Origin: Oscillospiraceae bacterium
GTDB lineage: Bacteria > Bacillota > Clostridia > Oscillospirales > Acutalibacteraceae
Assembly: GCA_015066445.1 (NCBI GenBank)
Contig: SVOK01000011.1
Coordinates: 1-56,545 of the forward strand
DNA length: 56,545 bases
Direction: 5' to 3'
The notes below the pieces were generated by a model, which saw nothing but the letters and a program-made list of their open reading frames with translations, searched no databases and was not told the DNA's origin. Of this stretch, positions 24,287 through 33,069 are shown one piece after another. The translations under genes were made by a program, and so were the position numbers. Every line of letters begins with the position of its first letter. Position 1 is the first letter of the stretch.

Positions 24287-25347
24287 TGAGCAGATTTTTA
24301 AATGACCGACTACAAAAAATTGAAAGCTATACTCCGGGCGAGCAACCGCAGGACAAAAAATATATAAAGCTTAACACAAACGAATCCCCTTATCCCCCGT
24401 CCGAGGGAGTTATAAAAGCCATAACAGAGGCTGAAATAAAGGATTTAAGACTTTACTGCGACCCCGAGTGCAAAAAGCTTAAAAATGCACTTGCTGAATG
24501 CTATAACACAGAGCCCAAAAACATATTTCTTTCAAACGGCTCTGACGATATTTTAAACTTCAGCTTTATGGCTTACGGTCAAAGCGGTGCCGCATTTCCT
24601 GATATAACTTACGGTTTTTACAGCGTTTTTGCCGAGCTTTACGGCATTGAAACCGAAATTATACCCTTAAAAGAAGATTTTACTATTGACATAGGGCGCT
24701 TTTGCGGTCAAAATAAGTTAGTGGTAATCGCAAACCCAAATGCGCCAACAGGAATTGAGCTTTCGCTTGATGAAATCGAGAAAATTGTAATCTCTAATCC
24801 TGACAGCATTGTGCTTATAGACGAGGCTTATGTGGACTTTGGGGGAACCAGCTGCGCCGAGCTTACAAAAAAATATAAAAACCTTTTATGCGTGGGTACT
24901 TTTTCAAAATCACGCAGTATGGCAGGTGCCAGACTCGGTTTTGCGATAGCAAGCAAGGAAATTATCGCAGATTTAGAAAAAATTAAATATTCTACCAATC
25001 CTTATAACATCAACCGTTTAACACAGGTAGCAGGTGTAAAAGCGATTGAGGAAAATGATTATTATATGGATAACTGCAAAAAAATCTGCGATACAAGAGA
25101 ATATACCGTAAAAGAGCTTGAAGCCTTAGGCTTTGAGGTGTTACCCTCTAAGGCTAACTTTGTGTTTGCGAAAAGAGATAAAATAAGCGGTGAGAAGCTG
25201 TATTTAAAACTTAAAGAAAACGGTGTGCTTGTGCGCCACTTTACCGCCGAACGGATAAAGGATTTCAACCGCATAACCATTGGGAGCCGAGAAGAAATGG
25301 AAATGTTTATTAAAACAGTTAAAGAAATTTTAGGAGAAAAAATATGA
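24286..25347 (+). CDS. hisC: Histidinol-phosphate aminotransferase
   Basis: This class I/II PLP aminotransferase converts imidazole-acetol phosphate to histidinol phosphate using glutamate. It has 353 residues. KLNTNESPYPPS, SNGSDDIL, ANPNAPTGI, LIDEAYVDFGG and the PLP-lysine segment FSKSRSMAGARLGFA are all characteristic of HisC. The ATG at 24286 lies inside the hisD stop (TAATG), indicating translational coupling. The TGA overlaps the hisB ATG (ATGA). Confidence 0.96.
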   Translation: MSRFLNDRLQKIESYTPGEQPQDKKYIKLNTNESPYPPSEGVIKAITEAEIKDLRLYCDPECKKLKNALAECYNTEPKNIFLSNGSDDILNFSFMAYGQSGAAFPDITYGFYSVFAELYGIETEIIPLKEDFTIDIGRFCGQNKLVVIANPNAPTGIELSLDEIEKIVISNPDSIVLIDEAYVDFGGTSCAELTKKYKNLLCVGTFSKSRSMAGARLGFAIASKEIIADLEKIKYSTNPYNINRLTQVAGVKAIEENDYYMDNCKKICDTREYTVKELEALGFEVLPSKANFVFAKRDKISGEKLYLKLKENGVLVRHFTAERIKDFNRITIGSREEMEMFIKTVKEILGEKI

Positions 25348-25931
25348 GAACAGCTGAAATCAGCCGTAAAACCAACGAGACGGATATTAAGTTAAAGCTT
25401 AACATTGACGGTACGGGAGAGAGCAAAATAAATTCAGGCTGCGGTTTTCTTGACCATATGCTCACACTTCTTGCCCGTCACGCAAGATTTGATTTAGAGG
25501 TTACCTGCAAGGGTGACACAGAGGTTGACTACCACCACACAGTCGAAGACATAGGCATTGTGTTGGGTGATGCTTTAAAGCAGACTTTAGGCGATATGAG
25601 AGGAATTGTGCGTTACGGAAGCTTTTTACTTCCTATGGACGAAACCCTTATTCTTTCCGCAGTGGATATTTCGGGCAGAAGTCATTTGGCTTATGGACTT
25701 GAAATACCCGCACAAAAGGTTGGCGATTTTGATACCGAGCTCACAGAAGAATTTTTCATAAGCGTTGTGCGTCATGCTGATATAACACTTCATATTAATC
25801 AGATAAGCGGTACTAATTCTCACCATATAATCGAGGGTGCATTCAAATCTGTTGCCCGTTCTTTAAAGGCAGCAGTAGCAATAGACAAAAGCTTTGCTGA
25901 CGAAATCCCCTCTACTAAAGGAGTTCTTTAA
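25344..25931 (+). CDS. hisB: Imidazoleglycerol-phosphate dehydratase
   Basis: This Mn-dependent dehydratase has 195 residues and is monofunctional; it lacks the HAD histidinol-phosphatase domain of E. coli HisB. The metal-binding repeats GFLDHMLTLLARH, DYHHTVEDIGI, GRSHLAYG and the second half SVVRHADITLHI, SHHIIEGAFKSVARSL are present. Because phosphatase is absent here, a separate enzyme is needed; the PHP protein at 4.8-5.6 kb is the candidate. Starts within hisC's stop; ends by overlap with hisH. Confidence 0.96.
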   Translation: MRTAEISRKTNETDIKLKLNIDGTGESKINSGCGFLDHMLTLLARHARFDLEVTCKGDTEVDYHHTVEDIGIVLGDALKQTLGDMRGIVRYGSFLLPMDETLILSAVDISGRSHLAYGLEIPAQKVGDFDTELTEEFFISVVRHADITLHINQISGTNSHHIIEGAFKSVARSLKAAVAIDKSFADEIPSTKGVL

Positions 25932-26542
25932 TGATAGCAATAATTGATTACGGCGTTGGAAACCTGTTTTCACTTGTGAGCTCCTTTAAAGCAATAGGGG
26001 CTGACACGGTTATAACAGGGGATATCGAGACTATAAAAAAAGCAGACAAGCTAATTCTTCCGGGTGTGGGAGCATTTGGTGATGCTATTAAAAAGCTCAA
26101 AGAAACCTCTCTCGACAAGGTTTTAATTGAGCAAGCCCAAAACGGCAAGCCTGTTATGGGAATTTGTCTTGGAATGCAGATGCTTTTTGAAAAGAGCTAT
26201 GAATACGGTGAGCATGAGGGATTAGGTCTTTTAAAGGGTGAAGTTGTGCCAATGGAAAACCGATTACCTGAAAATCTCAAAATCCCCCACATCGGTTGGA
26301 ATGCCCTCATTTTCAAAAAGGAAAATCCGCTTTTTAAATACATAAATAACGGAGACTGCGTTTATTTTGTACATTCATATTATGCCGAAGGGTGCGATGA
26401 CTCGCTTTTAGCTACCGCAGAATACGGAAAAGAACTTACCGCAGCAGTAGCAAAGGGCAATATTTACGGTTGCCAATTCCACCCCGAAAAAAGCGGCAAT
26501 GTGGGACTTAATATTTTAAAAGCATTTTGCGAAATGGAGTAA
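25931..26542 (+). CDS. hisH: Imidazole glycerol phosphate synthase, glutaminase subunit
   Basis: This 203-residue class I glutamine amidotransferase supplies ammonia to HisF. The nucleophile Cys lies in GICLGMQMLF near residue 80, and the His/Glu pair in CQFHPEKSG near 183-187. LPGVGAFGDA forms the oxyanion strand. The ATG overlaps the hisB stop by 1 base (TAATG). Confidence 0.96.
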   Translation: MIAIIDYGVGNLFSLVSSFKAIGADTVITGDIETIKKADKLILPGVGAFGDAIKKLKETSLDKVLIEQAQNGKPVMGICLGMQMLFEKSYEYGEHEGLGLLKGEVVPMENRLPENLKIPHIGWNALIFKKENPLFKYINNGDCVYFVHSYYAEGCDDSLLATAEYGKELTAAVAKGNIYGCQFHPEKSGNVGLNILKAFCEME

Positions 26543-26545
26543 CAG

Positions 26546-27259
26546 ATGAAAATTTTCCCTGCAATAGATTTGTATGACGGCAAAGCCGTCCGCCTTTATA
26601 AAGGCGATTACGATAATATGACCGTTTACAGCGAAAATCCAATAGAAATAGCCCGTGATTTTGAAAAAAAAGGCGCAAAATTTGTTCACTTGGTGGACTT
26701 AGAGGGTGCTAAGGACGGTACTACCCCCAACCTTAATATCGTAAAGCAGATAGCCAACGAAACAGAACTTTTCACCGAAATCGGCGGCGGTATTCGTTCA
26801 ATGGAAACGGTTGATAAGTATCTCCAAAACGGAGTTGACCGTGTGATTCTGGGCACAGCCGCTGTAAACGACCAAGCTTTCTTAAAAGAAGCTATTGCTA
26901 AATACGGTGACAGAATAGCTGTTGGTGTTGATATTAAAGACGGTTTTGTTGCAATAAAAGGCTGGCTCGAAAAATCGGAATATAATTGCTTCGAGTTTTG
27001 CGAAAAAATGCAAAGCCTTGGTGTTAAAACTCTTATTTGCACAGATATTTCAAAGGACGGTGCAATGCAAGGCACTAACCGAGAGCTTTACAAAGAACTT
27101 TCTCAAAAATTCAACCTTGATATCACTGCCTCGGGAGGTGTATCCACAATGGACGATATCAAAGCCTTGCGCACTCTTGACCTTTATGCCGCAATAATCG
27201 GCAAGGCTTATTATATAGGCGCTATTGATTTAAAAGAAGCTTTGGAGGCGGCGGAATGA
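26546..27259 (+). CDS. hisA: ProFAR isomerase
   Basis: This beta/alpha-barrel enzyme isomerises ProFAR to PRFAR. The 237 residues have the two-fold phosphate-binding repeats of the family: FPAIDLYDGKAVRLYKG at the start with the catalytic Asp8, GGGIRSMET, and DISKDGAMQGTN with the second catalytic Asp near 170. It starts 3 bases after hisH and overlaps hisF by 4 bases. Confidence 0.96.
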   Translation: MKIFPAIDLYDGKAVRLYKGDYDNMTVYSENPIEIARDFEKKGAKFVHLVDLEGAKDGTTPNLNIVKQIANETELFTEIGGGIRSMETVDKYLQNGVDRVILGTAAVNDQAFLKEAIAKYGDRIAVGVDIKDGFVAIKGWLEKSEYNCFEFCEKMQSLGVKTLICTDISKDGAMQGTNRELYKELSQKFNLDITASGGVSTMDDIKALRTLDLYAAIIGKAYYIGAIDLKEALEAAE

Positions 27260-28014
27260 TCACTAAAAGAATAATCCCCTGCCTTGATGTTAAAAACGGC
27301 AGGGTTGTTAAAGGTACTAATTTCAAAAATCTTAATGATGTTTCCTCTCCAGTTGAGCTAGGTAAATACTATAGCGACTGCGGTGCTGACGAGCTTGTAT
27401 TCTATGATATTACCGCTTCAAGCGACGGCAGACAGCTTTTTACCGAAATTTTAACCGAGGTGGCGCAAAACATCTTTATTCCGCTTACAGTTGGCGGCGG
27501 AATAAACACAATAGAGGATTTCGACCGTGTGCTTAAATGCGGTGCAGATAAGGTTAGCGTAAATTCGGGAGCTATTAAAAACCCCGATTTGATAAAAGAA
27601 GCAGCGCAAAAATACGGTAATCAATGTGTTGTGATTTCAGCCGATGTTAAAAGGGTTGACGGAGAATTCCGTGTGTTTGCCAAGGGTGGCAGAGAGGACA
27701 CAGGAATGGAAGCCATCAGCTGGATTAAACGCTGTGTGGATAACGGAGCGGGTGAAGTGGTTGTAAACTCTATTGATACCGACGGTGTTAAAAAAGGCTT
27801 TGATTTAGAAATGCTTAAAGCTGTATGCGAGGTTGTAAAGGTGCCGGTTATAGCCTCAGGCGGAGCTGGTTCAAAAGAGGATTTTATAACCCTTTTTAAA
27901 GAAATACCTGATATTGATGCGGGGCTTGCCGCTTCAATTTTCCATTTTGGTGAGGTTCAAATCTCCGGCCTTAAGAAAACTCTTAAAGAAAATGATATTA
28001 CAGTTAGATTATAG
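27256..28014 (+). CDS. hisF: Imidazole glycerol phosphate synthase, cyclase subunit
   Basis: This is the 252-residue barrel partner of HisH. It starts IPCLDVKNGRVVKGTNF (catalytic Asp11), with GGGINTIEDF, NSIDTDGVKKGFD (second catalytic Asp near 176) and ASGGAGSKEDF. It overlaps hisA by 4 bases and is directly followed by hisIE. Confidence 0.96.
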   Translation: MITKRIIPCLDVKNGRVVKGTNFKNLNDVSSPVELGKYYSDCGADELVFYDITASSDGRQLFTEILTEVAQNIFIPLTVGGGINTIEDFDRVLKCGADKVSVNSGAIKNPDLIKEAAQKYGNQCVVISADVKRVDGEFRVFAKGGREDTGMEAISWIKRCVDNGAGEVVVNSIDTDGVKKGFDLEMLKAVCEVVKVPVIASGGAGSKEDFITLFKEIPDIDAGLAASIFHFGEVQISGLKKTLKENDITVRL

Positions 28015-28023
28015 GTGACAAAA

Positions 28024-28680
28024 ATGATTAATATTAACGAGCTTAAATTTGATGAAAACGGTCTTATCCCTGCAATAGTTGTGGATAATCTCACAAAAAA
28101 AGTGCTGACCTTGGCTTATATGAATGAGGAAAGCCTTAAAATCTCTATGGAGAAGGAGCTTACCTGCTTTTACAGCCGCTCCCGTCAAGAATTGTGGCTT
28201 AAAGGTGAGACCAGCGGTAACTATCAGCATATAGTATCCATTACTGCTGATTGCGATAAGGATGCATTAGTAGTGGTGGTTGAAAAAGACGGTCCTGCCT
28301 GCCACACAGGTACAGATTCCTGCTTTACTGCTCCTGTATTTAAAAGTGACAGCAAGGCAGAATTTTCGATGGACAGCCTTTATGAGCTTTTAAAAGAACG
28401 CAAGGCAGAAATGCCCGAGGGCTCATATACAACCTATCTTTTTGAAAAAGGTATTGATAAAATACTTAAAAAAATCGGCGAGGAATCTACCGAAGTTATT
28501 ATCGCCGCCAAGGCTGACGATAAGGCAGAAACAATTTACGAAATTGCAGACCTTGCTTACCACATTTCAGTTATGATGGTGGAAATGGGAATAAGCGTCC
28601 AGGATGTGCGAAAAGAATTAGCATCCCGCCATGTTATCGACCATAAGGTTAAGCAGGAAAAAATGACCGGAAATAAATAA
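28024..28680 (+). CDS. hisIE: Bifunctional phosphoribosyl-AMP cyclohydrolase / phosphoribosyl-ATP pyrophosphatase
   Basis: This 218-residue fusion performs steps 2 and 3 of histidine synthesis. Residues 1-110 are the cyclohydrolase ([26 protein letters not shown], metal-site [15 protein letters not shown]). Residues about 118-210 are the MazG-like pyrophosphatase ([40 protein letters not shown]). A GTG three codons upstream lies in the AGGTGA ribosome binding site, so the ATG at 28024 is chosen. It is the last gene of the operon and ends in a strong terminator. Confidence 0.95.
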   Translation: MININELKFDENGLIPAIVVDNLTKKVLTLAYMNEESLKISMEKELTCFYSRSRQELWLKGETSGNYQHIVSITADCDKDALVVVVEKDGPACHTGTDSCFTAPVFKSDSKAEFSMDSLYELLKERKAEMPEGSYTTYLFEKGIDKILKKIGEESTEVIIAAKADDKAETIYEIADLAYHISVMMVEMGISVQDVRKELASRHVIDHKVKQEKMTGNK

Positions 28681-28708
28681 TTGCAATTAAAATTCTTTAA
28701 AAGCAAAA

Positions 28709-28737
28709 GCTCCTCACAAACCAGTGAGGAGCTTTTT
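28709..28737. terminator. Bidirectional terminator between the his operon and the EEP gene
   Basis: A perfect 9-bp stem GCTCCTCAC/GTGAGGAGC (28709-28717 with 28724-28732) has T5 on the plus side and an A-tract before it, so it also works for the convergent minus-strand EEP gene. Confidence 0.9.
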
Positions 28738-28750
28738 GCCTTAGTTATAA

Positions 28751-29521
28751 TTAAAATTCAATATTTACACAAACAGGATAATGGTCGGAAAGATAAATTC
28801 CGTCTATCTCATCGTCCCATAGCTCAGCGGTATAGCTGTATTTATCATTTGTGTGGTAGTAAATATAATCTATTTTATGGGCATTCGTGAAATTGCCGTA
28901 GCCGTGAAAAGTAAACTCAAACTCATCAGTTAAATCGGTCATCTTAAGGGGCGCTTTATTATTGAAATAATCGATAGTTTCTTCGTGCGGCTTAGCATTA
29001 AAGTCACCTAAAACAAAGAAAGGTGTTTTATATCTTTCGTCTGCTTCAACTATTCTTTCAAACAGCTCCTTTGTCTGAACTAAACGAATTTCAGGAGTTA
29101 AATAATCTAAATGCACATTATAGAATGTAAACAGCTTTTTACTCTCTATATGCTTTAACATTGCTCTCTGGCAAATGCGGGGGCAACCGCTCTCAGCGTC
29201 CTTGCTTTCGGGAACATAGGGTGTTTTTGAGTGCCAGAAGCAGTCAAGTCCGCAAAGCTCCATTGTAGCGTTACGGAAAGCAACGCAAAGACCCTCACCG
29301 CCAAAATCAGCATTTCTGCCGTTAAATATAAATGTATATTCTGGCAAACCATTCTTTAATGCCGAAATTATTTCGGGCTTACCCTCTTGAATACAAATAA
29401 CATCAGGTAATTCCTTTTTAATTTTGGCAACCGCCATTCCCTCACGGTGGATAAAACCGTTAATGCCGTCGCCTATCCACTGATTTCTGATATTATAGGT
29501 TACTACTTTTATTGTGCTCAT
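28751..29521 (-). CDS. Endonuclease/exonuclease/phosphatase (EEP) family enzyme
   Basis: This 256-residue cytosolic EEP-fold protein carries the expected metal and catalytic blocks: VVTYNIRNQW (Asn), ICIQEGKPE (Glu), YNVHLDYL (His/Asp), VLGDFNAKPH (Asp-x-Asn), HKIDYIYYH and YLSDHYPVCV (Asp-His). The fold covers AP endonucleases, sphingomyelinase-like and sugar/inositol phosphatases; no tail or signal peptide narrows it. Its ATG overlaps the stop of the GH94-like gene by one base, so it is translated with it. This suggests a role in handling the phosphorolysis product, but that is only inferred. Confidence 0.85.
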   Translation of the reverse strand: MSTIKVVTYNIRNQWIGDGINGFIHREGMAVAKIKKELPDVICIQEGKPEIISALKNGLPEYTFIFNGRNADFGGEGLCVAFRNATMELCGLDCFWHSKTPYVPESKDAESGCPRICQRAMLKHIESKKLFTFYNVHLDYLTPEIRLVQTKELFERIVEADERYKTPFFVLGDFNAKPHEETIDYFNNKAPLKMTDLTDEFEFTFHGYGNFTNAHKIDYIYYHTNDKYSYTAELWDDEIDGIYLSDHYPVCVNIEF

Positions 29522-32007
29522 TATAAAGACACCTCAATCAGATTTTTCTCTTTGCATAATTTGTCACTCGATATAAAATAATAGCCATTATATCTGTTTT
29601 GGGTTGGAGCAGATATTGAGATTTCCTCTCCATTAACGGTAAGGGAGCTCTCACCCTTGCGTTTATAGCTTATATCAAGTGTTTTCCCTTGGTATTTAAT
29701 GCTAAAAGACATTTCATTCCAGGCCTCAGGCATGCTCGGTTCAACTGTTACACCACCCGATGTATAATCCACTCCGCAGAGCCATTCATAAGCCGCACGC
29801 ACACACATTGCAACCGTTCCTGTAAGGAAAGTGAGCATTCCACGATGTCTGAAGGACGGAAGCTCCTGCCAGCAGTTGATAATAGCATAAGGGGCTGTCA
29901 TTACAGCAGAGGTCGGATGTTTATCCTGATAGCAGGGTAACATCCATTTAATAACTTCAAATAAATCGTCACCCTTACCTGCTCTTCCCAAAGCTCTTGC
30001 AAGGAAGCCCTGTGAGCCGTGGTTATAGTTATTACCGTTTTCACCCATAAATGCTGGCACATCTCCGCTTGCAGTTCTGCCAACCTTAGCTATAGGCTTA
30101 GCACCAAGCGGTGGATAGAAAAGTCTGTATCCGAATTCGCTTTTCAGCATATCCTTAACTGCGAATACCTTGTCAAGTTCTTCCTTTTTAGCGGTGCCGC
30201 TTATAACAGCATACCAGTTGGAGGGACCGTAAGGTCTTTCTTCGCCGTCAGGGTCACAGTCAGAGAACAGCCATTTACCATCATCATTAAAAACGCTGTT
30301 ATAATAGCCTTTTTTATTTACTGCGCTTTCACGCAAGCTCTCTTTAAATTGAGGAATAAATGCATTATAAGCGGCAATTTTCTCGGTATTCTTACCAAAA
30401 GCTTCGCAAAGCTCTGCCATATAACCGAGAGCATTTATAGTCTGGCAGGTAACCATAACTGATTCTCCCCTACCCTCAAGACCAGCTCCGTTTACAGAAT
30501 CAAGCCAGTCACCGCCTCTGATTTTGCAAAGCCCGTGCTCACCGATATTTTCAGGAGCTAAATAATAATCCATAGCGGCTATCATATGCTCCCAAACGGT
30601 GGACTCTGTATCGCTGTCAAGCCAAGGAAGCTTTTCTTCGATAACAGAAGTATCGCCCGAATAGGTTACATACTTATAGAAAAATTCAAGCACAGCCACA
30701 CCACCGTCAACATAAGGGCGTTCATCGTGTTTGCCTTTTCTGCCTGCGGCGGAATATTGGCGCAAGAACCAACCGTCTGTACGTTGACAGCTCAGAAGTG
30801 TCAAAAGAACCTCTCTACAGCTTTTAAGGTCGGTATAAATAAGAGCGCTGTAATCATTAGCGCTATCTCTCGTGCCTCTCATACCGCTCGGCCAACCACG
30901 GTCAAGAGAAGCTACCCAGTTCATCTGAATAGGCACCCAATAGTTCATATAATAATTGAACATCTCGTCAGGAGTTTTAACTGTGTTTACGCTGCAAATA
31001 TCATCATAGAAAGCCTTAACCTCAGCTACCTTTGCGCCGAATTGTTCTTCAGAAAACCATTGAAGTGATTTAAAGGCATCCTCTTTTGATGCCATAGAGC
31101 CGTCCTCACGGTTAGAGGGCATTGAAAGCACCTGAGTTAAAGTCTTGGTCTCGCCCGCATCCAAATTCCACTCATACTCCATTGCATATACAGGAGGACA
31201 AGCATAAATCTGCGCATCATCCATATATTCACCATAGCCGTTAGTTCTGTCAGCCGGTATTCTGAGCTCGCCGCTTACTGCAAATTCAGGGCAATAAACC
31301 GAGCCGTTACCCACAAACTTTTCAAGGCTAAGCTCCGTATTTTTAAGTCCCTCGCCATCTGTAAACATTACCATTGTGCGTCGCTTTGATTTATCTCCCG
31401 AAGGATTAAGCAGCTCTGTCCAGAAAACGCCTTTATCTGCTTCATTGCCGAAACCGCTTCTTAAATACCACTCGTTTTTATCCCAAGGAGCAAGCATTGC
31501 CTCGTTGCAATAGGGTACTAAAAAAGGTTTAAGCTGCAAATGAGCTGTATTTTTCTCGGTATTAGTAACCGAAAGCTTCATTGCTATTTCTTTACCGTGG
31601 AGAGGAATTGCAAGCTCGGTTTTAAGCTTTAAGCCGTTATATGTAAACTCATATACTGCCTTTTCAGGTAAAAACGATATTGAAAGGTTTTCTGGCTCTA
31701 TACCGCTGTCAGCTCCGTTTATCTGAGGGCGGAAATAGTTATTGAACGGGGCTTCTTCGTTCTTTTTTATCCACACAAGCCAATTTGAAAAGCGCTGACC
31801 GCTCTCTCTTTTGAAGAGCATTATATCAGCAGGAGGGTTATTCTGCGCATAAACAGGACCGTATTGGTCAACCTTCATAAGAATATCTCGGTTTTGGTAA
31901 ATATATTCCCAAGCGGCAGGCAGATTAAGAGATTTAATATTAAAGCCTGCGCAGTTTGGGATAAACTCACCCAAAAGTCTTTTATTATCATTGTAAACCT
32001 GATACAT
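29521..32007 (-). CDS. GH94-like (glycosyltransferase 36 type) sugar phosphorylase
   Basis: This 828-residue cytosolic protein shows GH94 organisation: an N-terminal beta sandwich (1-280), a linker helix, an (alpha/alpha)6 barrel from about 350 and a C-terminal two-layer jelly roll ending in a GGVTVEPSMPEAWNEMSF segment. The barrel holds RGTRDSANDY, a TDGWFLRQY block, GGDWLDSVNG with the general-acid Asp503, GRGESVMVTCQTINALGYM and ENGNNYNHGSQGFLARAL. GH94 enzymes phosphorolyse beta-gluco-oligosaccharides to alpha-Glc-1-P. Conserved positions are there, but the N-terminus is not that of cellobiose, chitobiose or sophorose enzymes as I know them, so the substrate is unknown. The ATG at 32007 has AAAGGA six bases upstream; the TTG/ATG extension above it lies within the preceding hairpin. 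Confidence 0.8.
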   Translation of the reverse strand: MYQVYNDNKRLLGEFIPNCAGFNIKSLNLPAAWEYIYQNRDILMKVDQYGPVYAQNNPPADIMLFKRESGQRFSNWLVWIKKNEEAPFNNYFRPQINGADSGIEPENLSISFLPEKAVYEFTYNGLKLKTELAIPLHGKEIAMKLSVTNTEKNTAHLQLKPFLVPYCNEAMLAPWDKNEWYLRSGFGNEADKGVFWTELLNPSGDKSKRRTMVMFTDGEGLKNTELSLEKFVGNGSVYCPEFAVSGELRIPADRTNGYGEYMDDAQIYACPPVYAMEYEWNLDAGETKTLTQVLSMPSNREDGSMASKEDAFKSLQWFSEEQFGAKVAEVKAFYDDICSVNTVKTPDEMFNYYMNYWVPIQMNWVASLDRGWPSGMRGTRDSANDYSALIYTDLKSCREVLLTLLSCQRTDGWFLRQYSAAGRKGKHDERPYVDGGVAVLEFFYKYVTYSGDTSVIEEKLPWLDSDTESTVWEHMIAAMDYYLAPENIGEHGLCKIRGGDWLDSVNGAGLEGRGESVMVTCQTINALGYMAELCEAFGKNTEKIAAYNAFIPQFKESLRESAVNKKGYYNSVFNDDGKWLFSDCDPDGEERPYGPSNWYAVISGTAKKEELDKVFAVKDMLKSEFGYRLFYPPLGAKPIAKVGRTASGDVPAFMGENGNNYNHGSQGFLARALGRAGKGDDLFEVIKWMLPCYQDKHPTSAVMTAPYAIINCWQELPSFRHRGMLTFLTGTVAMCVRAAYEWLCGVDYTSGGVTVEPSMPEAWNEMSFSIKYQGKTLDISYKRKGESSLTVNGEEISISAPTQNRYNGYYFISSDKLCKEKNLIEVSL

Positions 32008-32020
32008 ATTATTTCCTTTC

Positions 32021-32053
32021 AAAAACAGACGCATATTTTATGCGTCTGTTTTT
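32021..32053 (-). terminator. Terminator hairpin directly before the GH94-like gene
   Basis: A perfect 15-bp stem (32021-32035 with 32039-32053), with a TTT loop on the plus strand and TTTTTG after it on the minus strand. The hairpin begins 6 bases after the stop of the duplicated gene at 32059 and ends 2-4 bases before the ribosome binding site of the GH94-like gene. Confidence 0.85.
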
Positions 32054-32058
32054 AAGTT

Positions 32059-33042
32059 TTATTCGTAATCTTTAAGATGTGACCACAAATCAAGGTCGCA
32101 AAGCTTCATTTCACGAAGCTCTCTGCCAATTTCTATCATTCTTTCCTCTAACTTATTCCAACGCTCAGGGTTCTTTAAATCGAAACGCCAGTCAAGAGAT
32201 TCATTGCTTTTCCAAGAACGCCAGGTATAGCAGAAAAGTCCGCCTGGATTCTTGCGGTCCATCAAAAGCTTATAAAGTACATTGAGATTTTCTATGCAGA
32301 AATCCTCTGTAGCATCAGGAGAGTTATAACGAGTCCAGGTGCAAGGAACGTGCCAGAGATAGAAATTATCTCTACCCATCATTTTAATCATTATATCGGT
32401 AAGCTCGTTAAACTTATCGTAATCAGCGTGACTGTACCAGTCAAAGCCGACATCAGTTAAGAAACGGCAGGAACGAGGGGTGATAACATGCTCAAGCATA
32501 CCGAACTCGGGGTCGGTTGATCTTGGGTGCGTACCCTCCTTAATCTCATAAAGCGAGAAAATTGACATCTGACGCTTGCCGAATTTTGCCATATACTCGG
32601 AAAACTCCTCAAAAACATCAACATCAACGTGAAGCATAGGCTCATCATACTGGAAGCCGATAACCGCATCCCAAAGACCTGCATCCTTAGTTTCCTGCAC
32701 GAGTTTTTCAATTTCATCCTTCCAACCAGCTTTTAGCTGATAAGACTTCTTGCCCTTAATTTCAACCATAACCATCGGAAAATAATATACCCATGTGCCG
32801 CAACCCATTGCTTTAATTCTTCTGAGGTTATCACGGTCACTTCTATCAAGACGGTAGATATAGAAATTCATATAATCAAGATTTTCTTGATAGTCGCACA
32901 TTTCTCTGTCATAACCGTCGTGAGCAAAATAATTGCTATCACGATAGCCTCTACTGTCTCTGCCACCCTGTCCAAAATGGTAGATACCAAAGCCCAGCTT
33001 ATCTGTAGCATAAGGCATACCGTTTGCTAATGTTTTTTCCAT
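32059..33042 (-). CDS. Unrecognised TIM-barrel-like protein, second of a tandem pair
   Basis: I do not recognise this family. The 327-residue product has no signal peptide and looks soluble and cytosolic. It has a run of strand/helix units suggestive of a beta/alpha barrel: LGFGIYHFGQGGRD, TWVYYFPMVMVEIKGKKS, AVIGFQYDEPMLHVDVDVF, RQMSIFSLYEIKEGTHP, FDWYSHADYD, FYLWHVPCTWTRY and GGLFCYTWRSW. The strongest catalytic candidate is QYDEP at 131-135 (Asp133/Glu134). It is about 82% identical, ungapped, to the gene just upstream (my hand count). The transporter context suggests a glycan-processing enzyme. The ribosome binding site and leader are duplicated along with the frame. Confidence 0.7.
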   Translation of the reverse strand: MEKTLANGMPYATDKLGFGIYHFGQGGRDSRGYRDSNYFAHDGYDREMCDYQENLDYMNFYIYRLDRSDRDNLRRIKAMGCGTWVYYFPMVMVEIKGKKSYQLKAGWKDEIEKLVQETKDAGLWDAVIGFQYDEPMLHVDVDVFEEFSEYMAKFGKRQMSIFSLYEIKEGTHPRSTDPEFGMLEHVITPRSCRFLTDVGFDWYSHADYDKFNELTDIMIKMMGRDNFYLWHVPCTWTRYNSPDATEDFCIENLNVLYKLLMDRKNPGGLFCYTWRSWKSNESLDWRFDLKNPERWNKLEERMIEIGRELREMKLCDLDLWSHLKDYE

Positions 33043-33069
33043 TTTTATAACCTGCCTTTCGACAATTTT

